Positions 1 through 8,261 are shown, counted from the first letter of the stretch. The stretch: DNA of 64,000 bases from an uncultured Eubacteriales bacterium (GCA_949031345.1 CARNVA010000006.1:3542-67541), one strand, 5' to 3'. The notes: generated by a model from the sequence alone, not told the origin. A program made the numbers and translations.

Positions 1-2
1 TT

Positions 3-251
3 GTTGATACAAAAAATAATTTAATAACCATGACTGCTGAAGGTTTTCAAAATTTAAAACCTAAAGTAAGAAATTTTTCTAAAATTAAAAAAATTATTGA
101 TTATGGAGATTGGTATTGTATATGTTTTAAGTTTGACTCGACAGACATAATACCTTGTCAAAAAAATTCGATTACTCTTGGCACAATAGAACAATTTGAA
201 ACATTATTTAAAGATAAATTAGTTAAAAATGAAAAAGCGTTCAAAAATTGA
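3..251 (+). CDS. C-terminal part of a YcxB-like protein (cut by window edge)
   Basis: The frame is open to the left edge of the window and ends at a TGA at 249-251, so this is the 3' end of a gene that starts outside. An ATG at 30 exists but the frame continues above it, so it is probably internal. The last 60 residues resemble the end of the protein at 995-1450: both have a GDWY motif, an aromatic-rich strand, then a Pro and a final acidic helix. That pattern recalls the soluble C-terminal domain of YcxB-like membrane proteins of Firmicutes. The function is unknown. The gene is followed directly by a terminator whose stem overlaps the stop codon. Confidence 0.6.
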   Translation, partial: VDTKNNLITMTAEGFQNLKPKVRNFSKIKKIIDYGDWYCICFKFDSTDIIPCQKNSITLGTIEQFETLFKDKLVKNEKAFKN

Positions 252-261
252 ACGCTTTTTT
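231..261 (+). terminator. Rho-independent terminator of the edge gene
   Basis: A 13-bp perfect stem (arms about 232-244 and 248-260, core AGCGTTCAA) with a very short loop runs into a T-tract. The upstream arm overlaps the stop codon region of the gene ending at 251. Confidence 0.8.
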
Positions 262-466
262 CATAAAAGTCTATTTCATAAAGTTGCAAATTTCTCTTTA
301 ATTCGACAACCACAAGTCGAAACCTGTCAAAAAATAAAATAAAAAACCTCTAGAATTTCACATTCTGTTAAATTTTCACTATCATACATTTTTCGACAAC
401 CACCCAATGCTTCAAAAACCGCCTTCATCTGTCGAATTTTAACCGACCTTTCACCCCATCTCTTTC

Positions 467-521
467 ATTTTTCGACAATTATAACTTTTTTTTCACAAAG
501 CAACAAGTCTTGTCGAAAAAT
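467..521. repeat. Inverted repeat with TTCGACAA core
   Basis: Perfect 12-bp arms, ATTTTTCGACAA at 467-478 and TTGTCGAAAAAT at 510-521, are separated by 31 bases. Single copies of the same TCGACAA/TTGTCGA core also occur near 303, 394, 431, 804 and 1523, so the motif is dispersed over the gene-poor stretch 262-990. I see no convincing gene in that stretch. Confidence 0.6.
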
Positions 522-569
522 AAAAGCTTAACACCTATCCGAAACCATATTTCCCACAATACGACAATT

Positions 570-662
570 GACGAAAAGTGAAAATCACTCACCTCGCTTC
601 GTTCTAATTTCACAAAAAGACATATTCTGACACGACACCCTTTTTGATTTTTACTTTTCGTC
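570..662. repeat. Inverted repeat with 18-bp arms
   Basis: Arms 570-587 and 645-662 are reverse complements over 18 bases with one mismatch (left arm begins GACGAAAAGT). The 57-base spacer holds no recognisable gene. The ends resemble the GTCGAAAAGT copy near 804. It could be a small mobile-type element, a structured RNA or a large cruciform; the sequence does not decide. Confidence 0.5.
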
Positions 663-750
663 ATCATTCGACGCGCCTATCCAATCCAATTTGAGAAACC
701 TCAAAGAAATTAACATTTCATAAAATAAATAAAAAATATGACGATATTTT

Positions 751-775
751 ACTAGATTGATTTCTAGTCTTTTTT
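751..775 (+). terminator. Possible orphan terminator
   Basis: ACTAGA (751-756) and TCTAGT (763-768) form a 6-bp stem with a 6-base loop, followed by CTTTTTT. No protein gene ends just upstream on this strand. It is either a weak chance hairpin or the end of an unseen short transcript from the inverted-repeat region. Confidence 0.35.
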
Positions 776-870
776 ACTCTCTCATTTTATCATGACAGAA
801 TTTGTCGAAAAGTAAATTAAAAACTTTAAAATTTCACATTTTGTTAAGTTATTTTATAATCAGTTTGTAT

Positions 871-944
871 TTTTGTAAAATATTTTACAAAATTCATGTT
901 TTTTGTAAAATTTTGTTGACAATACTTTTCTTCATATTTAAAAT
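871..944 (+). promoter_or_regulatory. Promoter with TTTTGTAAAA palindromic operator
   Basis: The promoter is TTGACA (916-921), a 17-bp spacer, then TAAAAT (939-944). Just upstream, 871-892 is a perfect 22-bp palindrome made of TTTTGTAAAAT and its complement. A further half-site, TTTTGTAAAATTTTG, runs at 901-915 directly into the -35 box. The arrangement predicts a DNA-binding repressor or activator. The same half-sites stand before the promoter at 1599. Confidence 0.6.
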
Positions 945-994
945 TATACATGTTGTGTTCAAATTAGTCATTAAATTCGCTGAAGAGGTAATGT

Positions 995-1450
995 ATGAAA
1001 TTTTGTAGATATTCAATGAAGAGTTATATTATGGAAAAGACTAAAAAGCAGAGAATTGCCATTTACATAGCATATACATTCGCTGCGTTGGCTTTAATTT
1101 TCACTATAATATTAAATTGTTTTAGATATAAAGGATTTATTTATTTTTTAAGTCTATTGATTATCATAATCGCTTTTGTTTTAATAATATTTCCTTTATA
1201 TAAACCAAAAGGGATTTTAATATATGTCCCAAGTGGAACAAAAATAAATATGACAAGTAATGAATATGTAACCGTCAAAAGATATCATGGAGCTATCTTT
1301 AAAGACAAGAATTTGACGAAAATCGTTGGTGACTGGTATTTATTTAGTTTTAAAAGTGATATAGTTGACTATCTGCCCTATTCAAAGGATCTGAAAATCT
1401 TATTCGATGCAGAAGAATATGAAGAAATTTTTAAAGAATATCTTCAGTGA
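995..1450 (+). CDS. YcxB-like membrane protein, function unknown
   Basis: A 151-aa protein with two predicted membrane helices (about residues 22-43 and 49-68) followed by a soluble domain of about 80 residues that contains a GDWYLFSFK segment and an acidic C-terminal helix. The soluble part is related to the truncated protein at the left window edge, so the two are probably paralogues. ATG 995 has a well-placed GAAGAGG at 982-988. ATG 1031 is an alternative start that would remove a short N-terminal extension. It is transcribed from the palindrome-flanked promoter at 916-944. The YcxB-like assignment is by overall pattern only. Confidence 0.65.
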   Translation: MKFCRYSMKSYIMEKTKKQRIAIYIAYTFAALALIFTIILNCFRYKGFIYFLSLLIIIIAFVLIIFPLYKPKGILIYVPSGTKINMTSNEYVTVKRYHGAIFKDKNLTKIVGDWYLFSFKSDIVDYLPYSKDLKILFDAEEYEEIFKEYLQ

Positions 1451-1562
1451 AGTAATAATTTTCCATAAGTAACCTTTCTTTTTAGCTTAATTTTTAATAG
1501 TAGTTTTTTAAAAAATTAAAATTCGACAAATTAAGACAATAAAAAGTCAGGCAATTATACTA

Positions 1563-1626
1563 TTTTGTAAAATATTGTAAAATTTTGTAAAAAATTCATT
1601 GACATATTTTTTAATATAATTACAAT
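1563..1626 (+). promoter_or_regulatory. Second TTTTGTAAAA operator with promoter
   Basis: TTTTGTAAAA-type half-sites occupy 1563-1592, followed by TTGACA (1599-1604), a 16-bp spacer and TACAAT (1621-1626). The predicted +1 is 1633, one base before ATG 1634, so the transcript would be nearly leaderless. The layout copies the module at 871-944 and suggests one regulator for both genes. Confidence 0.6.
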
Positions 1627-1633
1627 AAAATAT

Positions 1634-1975
1634 ATGAAAAAGACAGCAGTTTTCGAATTAAGTCCAAATGAGATGCTTATACTTGAAGCATTAAACAACT
1701 TAAAACTTCCTGAAGAGATAATCAACAGTGAAAATCCATGCGAATGTGGAAAAGATTTGATGGTTTTCTATGAAGAAATCTTAGAGATGAGTGAAAGATT
1801 GAAAAGCAGCAAAAAATTGTATTACTCTTTAATATTTGATGAAGATTATCTTAAGGCTTTAAATAACCTTATGCGTGAAAAAGAAAATGATATTTCAATC
1901 TTTGCAAGTATCAATTTTCTTGCACTTAAGCTTATTAAGCAAGTCTACAAACAACAAAATTCTATACATTCTTAA
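1634..1975 (+). CDS. Small acidic protein, function unknown
   Basis: A 113-aa soluble protein, mostly predicted helix, rich in Glu and Lys, with one Cys pair (CEC, about residues 36-38). It has no signal peptide or membrane segment. ATG 1634 lies at the predicted transcription start and has no Shine-Dalgarno sequence; an internal ATG at 1673 is the only nearby alternative. The gene has its own promoter/operator and is followed by a terminator, so it is monocistronic. I do not recognise the family. The shared operator with the 995 gene suggests co-regulation. Confidence 0.6.
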   Translation: MKKTAVFELSPNEMLILEALNNLKLPEEIINSENPCECGKDLMVFYEEILEMSERLKSSKKLYYSLIFDEDYLKALNNLMREKENDISIFASINFLALKLIKQVYKQQNSIHS

Positions 1976-1976
1976 G

Positions 1977-2010
1977 AAAAAATCCCCTAAAATATGGGGG
2001 CTTTTTATTT
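1977..2010 (+). terminator. Terminator after the 113-aa gene
   Basis: TCCCC (1983-1987) pairs with GGGGG (1996-2000) around an 8-base AT loop and is followed by CTTTTT. A-rich sequence on the other side makes it usable for the opposite gene that ends at 2005. Confidence 0.7.
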
Positions 2011-2631
2011 ATTTAAAGATTTTAAAGAATCTAATTGCGATTTGTTTATTTCTATTTCTGTAATTAACTTCGATTTTTGACTTGATAATTCTTCCAATTG
2101 TTTATCAATATTTTCTGTTGCAGGCAAATCTTGTATTGTATTGTTTTGGAGCAATTTTTCTCGCAAACTAAGCAGTCCATCGATTTTTTCGGCAAGCTCA
2201 TTTAAAGATTTTTCATCTACTTTTAATGCTTTTGAAATCGATTTTATATTGTTTTTGACAATTTTTACGGCTTCTTTGCTTAAATCTTGAGAATTTTCTT
2301 TTTTTACACCTTTAAAGAGAATTATCACTCTTGAATAGAATGCATAGATCCCCACCGCAAGTATGTAAGCGCTTATTGATGTATCAATTGCAGCAAGGTT
2401 GCACCACTGTTTATCGACAATTCCAAAAAACAAAAGACTGAATAAAAAAGAAAGCAGCATTGGAATAAAAACAATAACAGTATTGATTGCCTTTCGTTTT
2501 TTTTCATCCAATTTGGCAGTCGCCTTTTTTATCGGCCATTTAAGCAGCATAGTAAATCCAAAAACCAATATTGCAATGACAGCAGCCTGCCAAGTCAATC
2601 CTCTTAAATTCGCTAAAATTTCACCTTCCAT
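2005..2631 (-). CDS. Membrane protein with cytoplasmic coiled coil, unknown
   Basis: A 208-aa protein with three predicted membrane helices (about residues 14-32, 46-71 and 83-105). A soluble C-terminal half follows, with heptad-like Leu/Lys/Glu pattern over about residues 140-208. The start is certain: ATG 2631 is preceded by AAGGAGGGTGTT. I cannot name the family. The layout (membrane hairpins plus coiled coil) would fit a scaffold or a small phage-type membrane protein, but nothing around it is phage-like. It is monocistronic. Confidence 0.7.
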   Translation of the reverse strand: MEGEILANLRGLTWQAAVIAILVFGFTMLLKWPIKKATAKLDEKKRKAINTVIVFIPMLLSFLFSLLFFGIVDKQWCNLAAIDTSISAYILAVGIYAFYSRVIILFKGVKKENSQDLSKEAVKIVKNNIKSISKALKVDEKSLNELAEKIDGLLSLREKLLQNNTIQDLPATENIDKQLEELSSQKSKLITEIEINKSQLDSLKSLNK

Positions 2632-2782
2632 AACACCCTCCTTAAACTTGAAATTTTATTTCAATTTCATTATAGCTTCTTATTTTTCTAATGCTTTCCA
2701 ACTTTGGATAATAATTGCTAACAGCTGCTAACAATCAAATCTTTACAATTTTCTCTTCGCTGTTGTCATATGGATTTTTTTG

Positions 2783-2815
2783 CAAAAAAACTAAACATTA
2801 AAGTTTAGCTTTTTA
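2783..2815 (-). terminator. Terminator after the ITPase-like gene
   Basis: CTAAAC (2791-2796) and GTTTAG (2803-2808), flanked by A- and T-tracts, form a bidirectional hairpin. It terminates the leftward gene ending at 2851. Confidence 0.65.
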
Positions 2816-2850
2816 TAAAAATATTAAGATCTTTTTAAAAACAAATTATA

Positions 2851-3405
2851 TTATAGATTTTTTAAGTAATCTGCAAGTTTTACATATCCGTCCATATTCC
2901 ATAATGGCCACCTTTCTTCATCGGGAAAGCATCCTAAAGTTTTAGATTGCCCTTTTGGAATAAATATAAAGTCCCAGCTCCAGCCATACTGCCCCTGTTT
3001 TTCAAGCGCTATCTCACCTTCTGTAATTGAAAGAAAATAAAGGGGCTCTTTTCCATATTCACAAAAAGCAAGGCATTCGACAAATTTTGCACTCCTGTTT
3101 TTCTTTCCTTCCATTAGTTTTAAAATTCCATCTTCGCCAATGGTGTCATCTGCATAATGCACATAAACACCTGGAAAGCCACCCAAGGCATCAATAAAAA
3201 ATCCCGTATCATTTTTTAATACATCACACTTCAGTCTCTCACTTGCTTCTTTTGCCGAATACTTCGCAACTTCTTCAACGCTGTCTGCTTGAATTTCTGT
3301 AGTCTCAAGTTTTACATTTTCTATTTCAAAACCAAGTGGCTCTAAAAACTTTTTTGCACTTGCAAGTTTTGCCCAGTTTCCTGTAACATAAATAATTTTC
3401 TTCAT
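2851..3405 (-). CDS. Non-canonical purine NTP pyrophosphatase (RdgB/HAM1/ITPA family)
   Basis: Members of this family hydrolyse dITP, XTP and related triphosphates to the monophosphates, keeping deaminated purines out of DNA and RNA. The 184-aa protein opens with the family motif as TGNWAKLASA (usually TGNxxK). NDTGFFIDALGGFPGVY matches the catalytic-acid segment, and WSWDFIFIP stands where GFGYDPLFxP usually lies. The wording is closer to eukaryotic/archaeal ITPA than to typical bacterial RdgB. The start was set at ATG 3405 because it gives the family N-terminus. The frame extends to a TTG at 3495, but that adds a 30-residue basic stretch unlike the family. The ribosome site is weak (GGGAAAAATGTT). 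It is divergent to the cysteine-synthase-like gene. Confidence 0.85.
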   Translation of the reverse strand: MKKIIYVTGNWAKLASAKKFLEPLGFEIENVKLETTEIQADSVEEVAKYSAKEASERLKCDVLKNDTGFFIDALGGFPGVYVHYADDTIGEDGILKLMEGKKNRSAKFVECLAFCEYGKEPLYFLSITEGEIALEKQGQYGWSWDFIFIPKGQSKTLGCFPDEERWPLWNMDGYVKLADYLKNL

Positions 3406-3537
3406 AACATTTTTCCCAGATTTTATATTAAAATGCTTTAAAAACAAAAAAATCTTTACTTTTTTCATGTTTATTGATAATTTTTCAATCAACAAAACAA
3501 TAATAACATATTTTATTAAAAAATCATAACAACTTCG

Positions 3538-3567
3538 TTGATTTTTAAGCGCGGTTTTGCATATACT
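3538..3567 (+). promoter_or_regulatory. Promoter of the cysteine-synthase-like gene
   Basis: TTGATT (3538-3543), an 18-bp spacer and TATACT (3562-3567) lie 21 bases before the start codon. An AAGGA ribosome site falls in between. Confidence 0.55.
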
Positions 3568-3587
3568 TTTTTTATAAGGATATTACT

Positions 3588-4529
3588 ATGGAAAAACTGA
3601 AGAATATAAAAAAATTATTATCAAACACCCCTCTTGTTGATATTGAATATCGTTTTAACAATGAGATAAATCATGTATACGCAAAATGTGAATGGTTTTC
3701 GCTTACTGGAAGCATAAAAGATAAAGCCGCTTATCAAATTTTTTATGACGCTTTTAAAAACAAAAAACTTAAAAAAGGCGACAAAATTGTGGAGGTTTCA
3801 AGCGGGAACATGGGCATTGCAATCTGCGCAATGGCCAATCTTTTGGAATTAAATGTCACAATAATTATGCCAAAGAATATGAGCGATGAACGAAAACATT
3901 TGATAAGGCTTTATGGCGCAACATTGGTTGAAGTCGAAAACTTTAAAGAAGCATTCATTCTTGCTGATGAATATGTCAAAAAGGGCTATTTTTGCACCAA
4001 TCAATTCGCCAATAAAAGCAATACAAAAGCTCATAGAAATATAACAGCGAAAGAGATATATTCAAAGCTTAAAAAGCTTAAAGTTGAAGCTTTCGTTTCT
4101 GGCGTTGGCACAAGTGGAACGCTCAGCGGTATCGGCAAAGTCTTAAAAGATAAAATGGATTTAAAAATAATTGCAGTTGAGCCAGACAAAGCACGCATTT
4201 TAAGCAAACAATTGCCCTATTTTCATCATAAAATTCAGGGCATAAGTGATGAAATTGTTCCAGAGTTATATGATGAAAATTTGATCGATGCAATTATTCC
4301 AATAAAAGATGAAGACGCAATTGCAATGGCTCAAAAGCTTTGTCGAGAGCTTTCTCTTGGCGTAGGAATTTCAAGTGGTGCAAACTTTATAGGCTGTGTT
4401 TTATCAAACAAAAACGCTGTCACAGTCTTTGCCGATGACAATAAAAAATATCTTTCAACCGATCTATCAAGTCCAATTTCCTCTGCCCTAGTTGACCAAA
4501 TTGAACTTTTAAAAATAAAAACCATATAA
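3588..4529 (+). CDS. PLP-dependent cysteine synthase family protein
   Basis: A 313-aa fold-type II PLP enzyme of the CysK/CysM group. The PLP lysine lies in GSIKDKAA (about residue 44). SSGNMGIA is the substrate-binding loop, and GVGTSGTLSGIGKVLK is the phosphate-binding loop. The length fits O-acetylserine sulfhydrylase, but cystathionine beta-synthase-like and other beta-replacement enzymes share these motifs, so the substrate is not fixed. No cysE, sulfate-reduction or methionine gene is nearby. ATG 3588 has AAGGA at good spacing, and the gene has its own promoter. The product is predicted to be cytoplasmic. Confidence 0.85.
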   Translation: MEKLKNIKKLLSNTPLVDIEYRFNNEINHVYAKCEWFSLTGSIKDKAAYQIFYDAFKNKKLKKGDKIVEVSSGNMGIAICAMANLLELNVTIIMPKNMSDERKHLIRLYGATLVEVENFKEAFILADEYVKKGYFCTNQFANKSNTKAHRNITAKEIYSKLKKLKVEAFVSGVGTSGTLSGIGKVLKDKMDLKIIAVEPDKARILSKQLPYFHHKIQGISDEIVPELYDENLIDAIIPIKDEDAIAMAQKLCRELSLGVGISSGANFIGCVLSNKNAVTVFADDNKKYLSTDLSSPISSALVDQIELLKIKTI

Positions 4530-4579
4530 TTATTTATAAATTACTTCTGAAATTTAAAACCATTTTTTTACTTTAAATA

Positions 4580-4608
4580 TTGACTATAGGCTTAATTTAA
4601 GATATAAT
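4580..4608 (+). promoter_or_regulatory. Strong promoter abutting a start codon
   Basis: TTGACT (4580-4585), exactly 17 bp, TATAAT (4603-4608). The predicted +1 is 4615, only two bases before ATG 4617, so the message would be leaderless. Confidence 0.7.
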
Positions 4609-4616
4609 TAAAAAAG

Positions 4617-5018
4617 ATGATGGATGTAAAAATTATGGCAAAATCTAAAGTGGCTTTTATGTCTGGAAGTTATGAACCTATTGATAAATTATGTGAATAT
4701 TTAAATAAACGTGAAATCAATGCAAAAACTGATTTTTATATTGGATATGAAACATTGCTGGTAGAGGCAAAAGATTATCTTAAAGCTTTAACCTATGGGT
4801 CTATGTACGCAATGAAAAACAAAGAATATGACATTTGCTGGGTATCACCGGATGACACAAGAATGCATAATATTGATGACCTTGCGGTCATGTCAAAACA
4901 GTGCGTTTCAAGCAAAAAATATTTGAATAAATCAATCGTTGAAACACTTGCGACTCTTAGATTTTCATCAAATCCAAATAGAGAGTTTGACGATGATGAA
5001 TTTGATTTGAATATTTAA
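4617..5018 (+). CDS. Small protein of unknown function
   Basis: A 133-aa soluble protein with no membrane segment. It has mixed alpha/beta character in the first 80 residues, a Cys in an ICWVSPDD segment, and an acidic tail (DDDEFD). There is no Shine-Dalgarno before ATG 4617; the near-consensus promoter places +1 at 4615, so a leaderless start is likely. ATG 4620 and ATG 4635 are alternatives. It is monocistronic, between its promoter and a bidirectional terminator. The family is not recognised. Confidence 0.65.
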   Translation: MMDVKIMAKSKVAFMSGSYEPIDKLCEYLNKREINAKTDFYIGYETLLVEAKDYLKALTYGSMYAMKNKEYDICWVSPDDTRMHNIDDLAVMSKQCVSSKKYLNKSIVETLATLRFSSNPNREFDDDEFDLNI

Positions 5019-5029
5019 TGAATTCCAAT

Positions 5030-5063
5030 AAAAAAAAGTTTAGATTTTTCTAAACTTTTTTTA
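5030..5063 (+). terminator. Bidirectional terminator
   Basis: AAAAAAAGTTTAGA (from 5031) pairs with TCTAAACTTTTTTT around a TTTT loop. It lies between the converging genes ending at 5018 (+) and 5067 (-) and serves both. Confidence 0.85.
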
Positions 5064-5066
5064 TAT

Positions 5067-6476
5067 TTAAACAGTCTCCTGTCCTGATTGCGATGCACCT
5101 TCCTCTGCAATTTCTTCAACAGCAGCTTCAGTTTCTTCATCTTCAGCAATCGTGCTTTCCGTTTCAACTGTTTCTTCTTTGGTTTCTTGAGTTTTCCCTG
5201 CTTTCTCTTCTCTCATCGCTTTGAAGATTTTGCAATCATCTCTTATGATATCCACAATTACTTTTACAACCACTGCAATGTTTGCTATTGCGCATGGAAG
5301 GAAAAAGCTGTACATATAGAAAATTGGACAAAGCATAATTCCAAATAAAATAGCATAGTAAAACTTTTCCCAAAGCTTATATGAATTGAAATTCATTATG
5401 ATAAGCACAAGAGGAATAATCATAAGTGACATACAATATCCATTGCTTACGCCAGGCCATAACAAATATGTGTCTATTGCAAGAATTACAAATTGCTCAT
5501 ATTTCTTTGACTTAAAACTTATTGCTGGAAGAATAATAGCCAATCCTAATAAACCATATCTAAGAAGTGGACTTAAAATCTTATGAAGTATAGACAACTT
5601 TGGAGATAATCCTGTTGTTATATAATAAATAACTGTTTCAAGAGAGGTATTGCTTCCCCATTGAGTTGCACCACCACCTGAGAAGCCAGTAACATTCTTA
5701 ATTAAAACTGCACAGTTTGCAAAGTGACCTTCTACGATAGCAAAAGGAAGGAAAATTAGCACAAGTGCATATCCAATTGTTTTAAGTACAGACCAAAGTT
5801 TTTCAAGTCTATGTTCTTTCCAAATAAGATAGAATATCATAAATATTGGATAAATCTTCATTGTAGCAGCGCCAGCTAGGCACAAATATGATAATTCTCT
5901 CTGCCATCTTTTTTCGCAATTATTAAGCCAAAAGAACAACAATGTCAATGTAAGCACAGTAAGAGTATTATTTGCCCTAATAAAACAGAAGAGTAAAGGT
6001 CCAAAACAGAACACTATTGACAGTAAGTAAAAAAGATTTTTTCCTTTCAATTTTGACATTTTTGCAACAACAAACATAATTATTGCCATGTTTATTAAAT
6101 AATAAATGAAAAACGCTGCCAAAAGTCCTGCATTTGAGGAAAGTTGTGCAAGGGTAATAGTCCCGCTTGTGTATTGATGCAATGCACCAGAGCAAAACCA
6201 AGTAAAAGGATAGAAAATATAGATTGAAAGAGGAGGATAAATTGATCTTACACCATAATCACCTGTATAAGGATTTGGTACAGTTGCATAAGCTAAAGTC
6301 TCAGCAAAGTCTGAAAAAGGTGTTGTGCCAGTGATAGTATGAAGTGAGCTTTGCGAAACGCAGGCACAAGTAATAAGTGCAATGATAAAAGTCGCAAAAC
6401 CAACAACAGCAATAATAAAGAAACTTAAAAGTAATTTTTCCATATCGAATTTTTTGTTTAATGTGGCTTTATCCAT
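5067..6476 (-). CDS. GT87-like polytopic membrane glycosyltransferase
   Basis: A 469-aa protein with about ten predicted membrane helices and a long cytoplasmic tail (about residues 415-469) that is almost all Glu, Thr and Ala. A first large outer loop contains the YPPL motif (about residue 80). RANN (about residue 168) and a MKIYP segment (about residue 207) follow. These are typical of GT87/DUF2029 glycosyltransferases, which use polyprenyl-phosphate-linked sugars to build outer glycans. The acceptor and sugar are unknown and no glycan cluster surrounds it. The start is firm: TTAGGAGGATTTT precedes ATG 6476. Confidence 0.65.
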   Translation of the reverse strand: MDKATLNKKFDMEKLLLSFFIIAVVGFATFIIALITCACVSQSSLHTITGTTPFSDFAETLAYATVPNPYTGDYGVRSIYPPLSIYIFYPFTWFCSGALHQYTSGTITLAQLSSNAGLLAAFFIYYLINMAIIMFVVAKMSKLKGKNLFYLLSIVFCFGPLLFCFIRANNTLTVLTLTLLFFWLNNCEKRWQRELSYLCLAGAATMKIYPIFMIFYLIWKEHRLEKLWSVLKTIGYALVLIFLPFAIVEGHFANCAVLIKNVTGFSGGGATQWGSNTSLETVIYYITTGLSPKLSILHKILSPLLRYGLLGLAIILPAISFKSKKYEQFVILAIDTYLLWPGVSNGYCMSLMIIPLVLIIMNFNSYKLWEKFYYAILFGIMLCPIFYMYSFFLPCAIANIAVVVKVIVDIIRDDCKIFKAMREEKAGKTQETKEETVETESTIAEDEETEAAVEEIAEEGASQSGQETV

Positions 6477-6525
6477 AAAATCCTCCTAAAAGCAGTAAAA
6501 AAAATGTTTTTTAAAAAGACATTTT

Positions 6526-6602
6526 TGGTGCGTCCAGAGGGATTCGAACCCCCGACCTTTCGTTCCGTAGACGAACGCTCTATCCAGCTGAGCTATGGGC
6601 GC
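6526..6602 (-). tRNA. tRNA-Arg(ACG)
   Basis: It folds into a full cloverleaf of 77 nt including an encoded CCA. The anticodon stem TTCGT/ACGAA encloses loop CTACGGA, so the anticodon is ACG (wobble A34 expected to become inosine by TadA). The T arm GGGGGTTCGAATCCCTC is standard. The acceptor stem GCGCCCA/TGGACGC has one C-A mismatch at 4-69. The gene follows the glycosyltransferase-like gene's start region on the same strand, upstream of it. Confidence 0.95.
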
Positions 6603-6720
6603 ATATTTTTTTTAACATTTGCATTATATCACATCTCTTTCATTTTTGCAATAAATTTTTACAACCTTTTTAAATTTAGTGCTTTTTTGGTGGCGTTTAA
6701 CAATTATTTTTTCTCTTTTA

Positions 6721-6748
6721 TTGATTTTTTGACTTTCTATGCTATAAT
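6721..6748 (+). promoter_or_regulatory. Promoter of the 497-aa gene
   Basis: TTGATT (6721-6726), 16 bp, TATAAT (6743-6748). It is followed by an AGGAGG ribosome site just before ATG 6768. Confidence 0.6.
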
Positions 6749-6767
6749 ATTTTTATAGGAGGTCTTA

Positions 6768-8261
6768 ATGGAAGATTTTGTATTAAGCGATTTTTATCCA
6801 AAGAAAAAATTATTTGGAGTTGTTTTTGAAAGTAAAGCAAAAGAAAGGTTAAGCAATCGTCAACTTAAAAAATTTGGTATTAAATTTTATGAAACTGATG
6901 ATACCTTTAACGCAACTCATAATTTTACTTTGAATAACAAAGGTGTGGAAACTAAAAAGTGTAAGTTGCTTTCTCGTTACAGCGAAACTCAAGCTATGGC
7001 ATTCACCAATGATAACCACTTTTTTAACATCAATTTAAATACAGGAAATATTTCTCCAGAATATATAGGTTATTCCGACTCGTTATATCTAGCTGCAGAT
7101 GGCAAAATCTATAAAATGGATGAAAATGGAAACTCTGTAGATACAGGTTATAGCTCATCAGAAAATACTTTAAGAGGCTACAGATTTGTTTTAGACAACA
7201 ACGACGGCTTAAAAGTTGTTGATAAGAATGGCAAGTTTGGCAGAATTGACCATGATTTGAATGTTGTTTGTCCTTTCATGTTTGATAATAATCATTTTTA
7301 TTGCATGGTAATCGATAAAAAACAAAAATTACGCAAAGTGGTAGACCATAAAAACGATAAAATTTATATACTCGGAAATGATGGCCAGCCTATTTACGAA
7401 AACACCTTTAATGATAATAATAATTTTGAAAACATAGGTGAAAATGTTTTCCTTTATCGAGACAAAGAAAAAAATGAAAGCACCTTATTTGAATATGATT
7501 CACAGAACAACATCTTAAATCAAATTGGCAAATTTAATGGTGACATTAAAAACTGCCAAAGAGTGGGTAAAGAAATTTATCTCAATGTCAATGACACCTC
7601 AGTAATCAGATTAAGTGACAACAAGACTATTGTTGAAAATTGCAAATTTGTCGATTTCAGAGAAATAGACAAAGAGCCAATAATTTATTATAAAGCCACT
7701 GGATATCACAACAAATTGGAAACTGTGGGAATTTATTCTTTGAAAGACGATAGAGAAATCTTATCCCCTGACAAAATGATTACAAAAGTGCTTTGTCGCA
7801 AGTCCGCGAAAATGCCAGATGGAAGCTATCGTTTATTATCTCAAGCAACTCATCAGAGAGGCAATTATAATCCACCTTCTAATTATTGGGGCGTGATTGA
7901 TGATCAAGGGAAAGAGCTTCTTGAGTTTAAATATGATTATGATCCTTATAAAGAAAAAACTTTTATAAGAAAAGAAAAAGGCAGAGAAATTGTTGAAACC
8001 GTATTTAGTAAGGGGTATAGAAATTATTATTTTAATATCAGAGAAAAAAATATGATTGCAAACAACGACGAAGTCAAGAAAATTCGTCTTCCAAAAGAAA
8101 AAGAAACAAGATGGGATAACTATCAACCTACCCTCAAACAAAGCGGTTACAGTGAAGAAGAAAAATTTGCGGCAGCCACCCTTGCGTCCTTTGTTTTTGA
8201 AAGCCCAATTGCTGGAATGTTTGTTTACAATGCTATGGATGAAATTGACAGAGAAATATAA
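6768..8261 (+). CDS. Unknown protein with WG/beta-propeller-like repeats
   Basis: A 497-aa protein without signal peptide or clear membrane helix. From about residue 90 to 420 it is built of short beta-strand units with patterns such as DENGN, DKNGKFG, NDGQP and NYWGVIDDQGKELLEFKYD. This looks like the WG-repeat or propeller type in which a 'DxxGK' turn recurs. The C-terminal 40 residues turn helical and hydrophobic (FAAATLASFVF). The start ATG 6768 has AGGAGG, and promoter and terminator frame a single gene. The function is unknown and the repeat assignment is a visual judgement. Confidence 0.55.
   Translation: MEDFVLSDFYPKKKLFGVVFESKAKERLSNRQLKKFGIKFYETDDTFNATHNFTLNNKGVETKKCKLLSRYSETQAMAFTNDNHFFNINLNTGNISPEYIGYSDSLYLAADGKIYKMDENGNSVDTGYSSSENTLRGYRFVLDNNDGLKVVDKNGKFGRIDHDLNVVCPFMFDNNHFYCMVIDKKQKLRKVVDHKNDKIYILGNDGQPIYENTFNDNNNFENIGENVFLYRDKEKNESTLFEYDSQNNILNQIGKFNGDIKNCQRVGKEIYLNVNDTSVIRLSDNKTIVENCKFVDFREIDKEPIIYYKATGYHNKLETVGIYSLKDDREILSPDKMITKVLCRKSAKMPDGSYRLLSQATHQRGNYNPPSNYWGVIDDQGKELLEFKYDYDPYKEKTFIRKEKGREIVETVFSKGYRNYYFNIREKNMIANNDEVKKIRLPKEKETRWDNYQPTLKQSGYSEEEKFAAATLASFVFESPIAGMFVYNAMDEIDREI

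Noticed and set aside
479..667. 62-aa open frame on the minus strand
   Set aside because: It lies across the inverted repeats and contains their arms, has no ribosome site and an unlikely composition. I treat it as non-coding.
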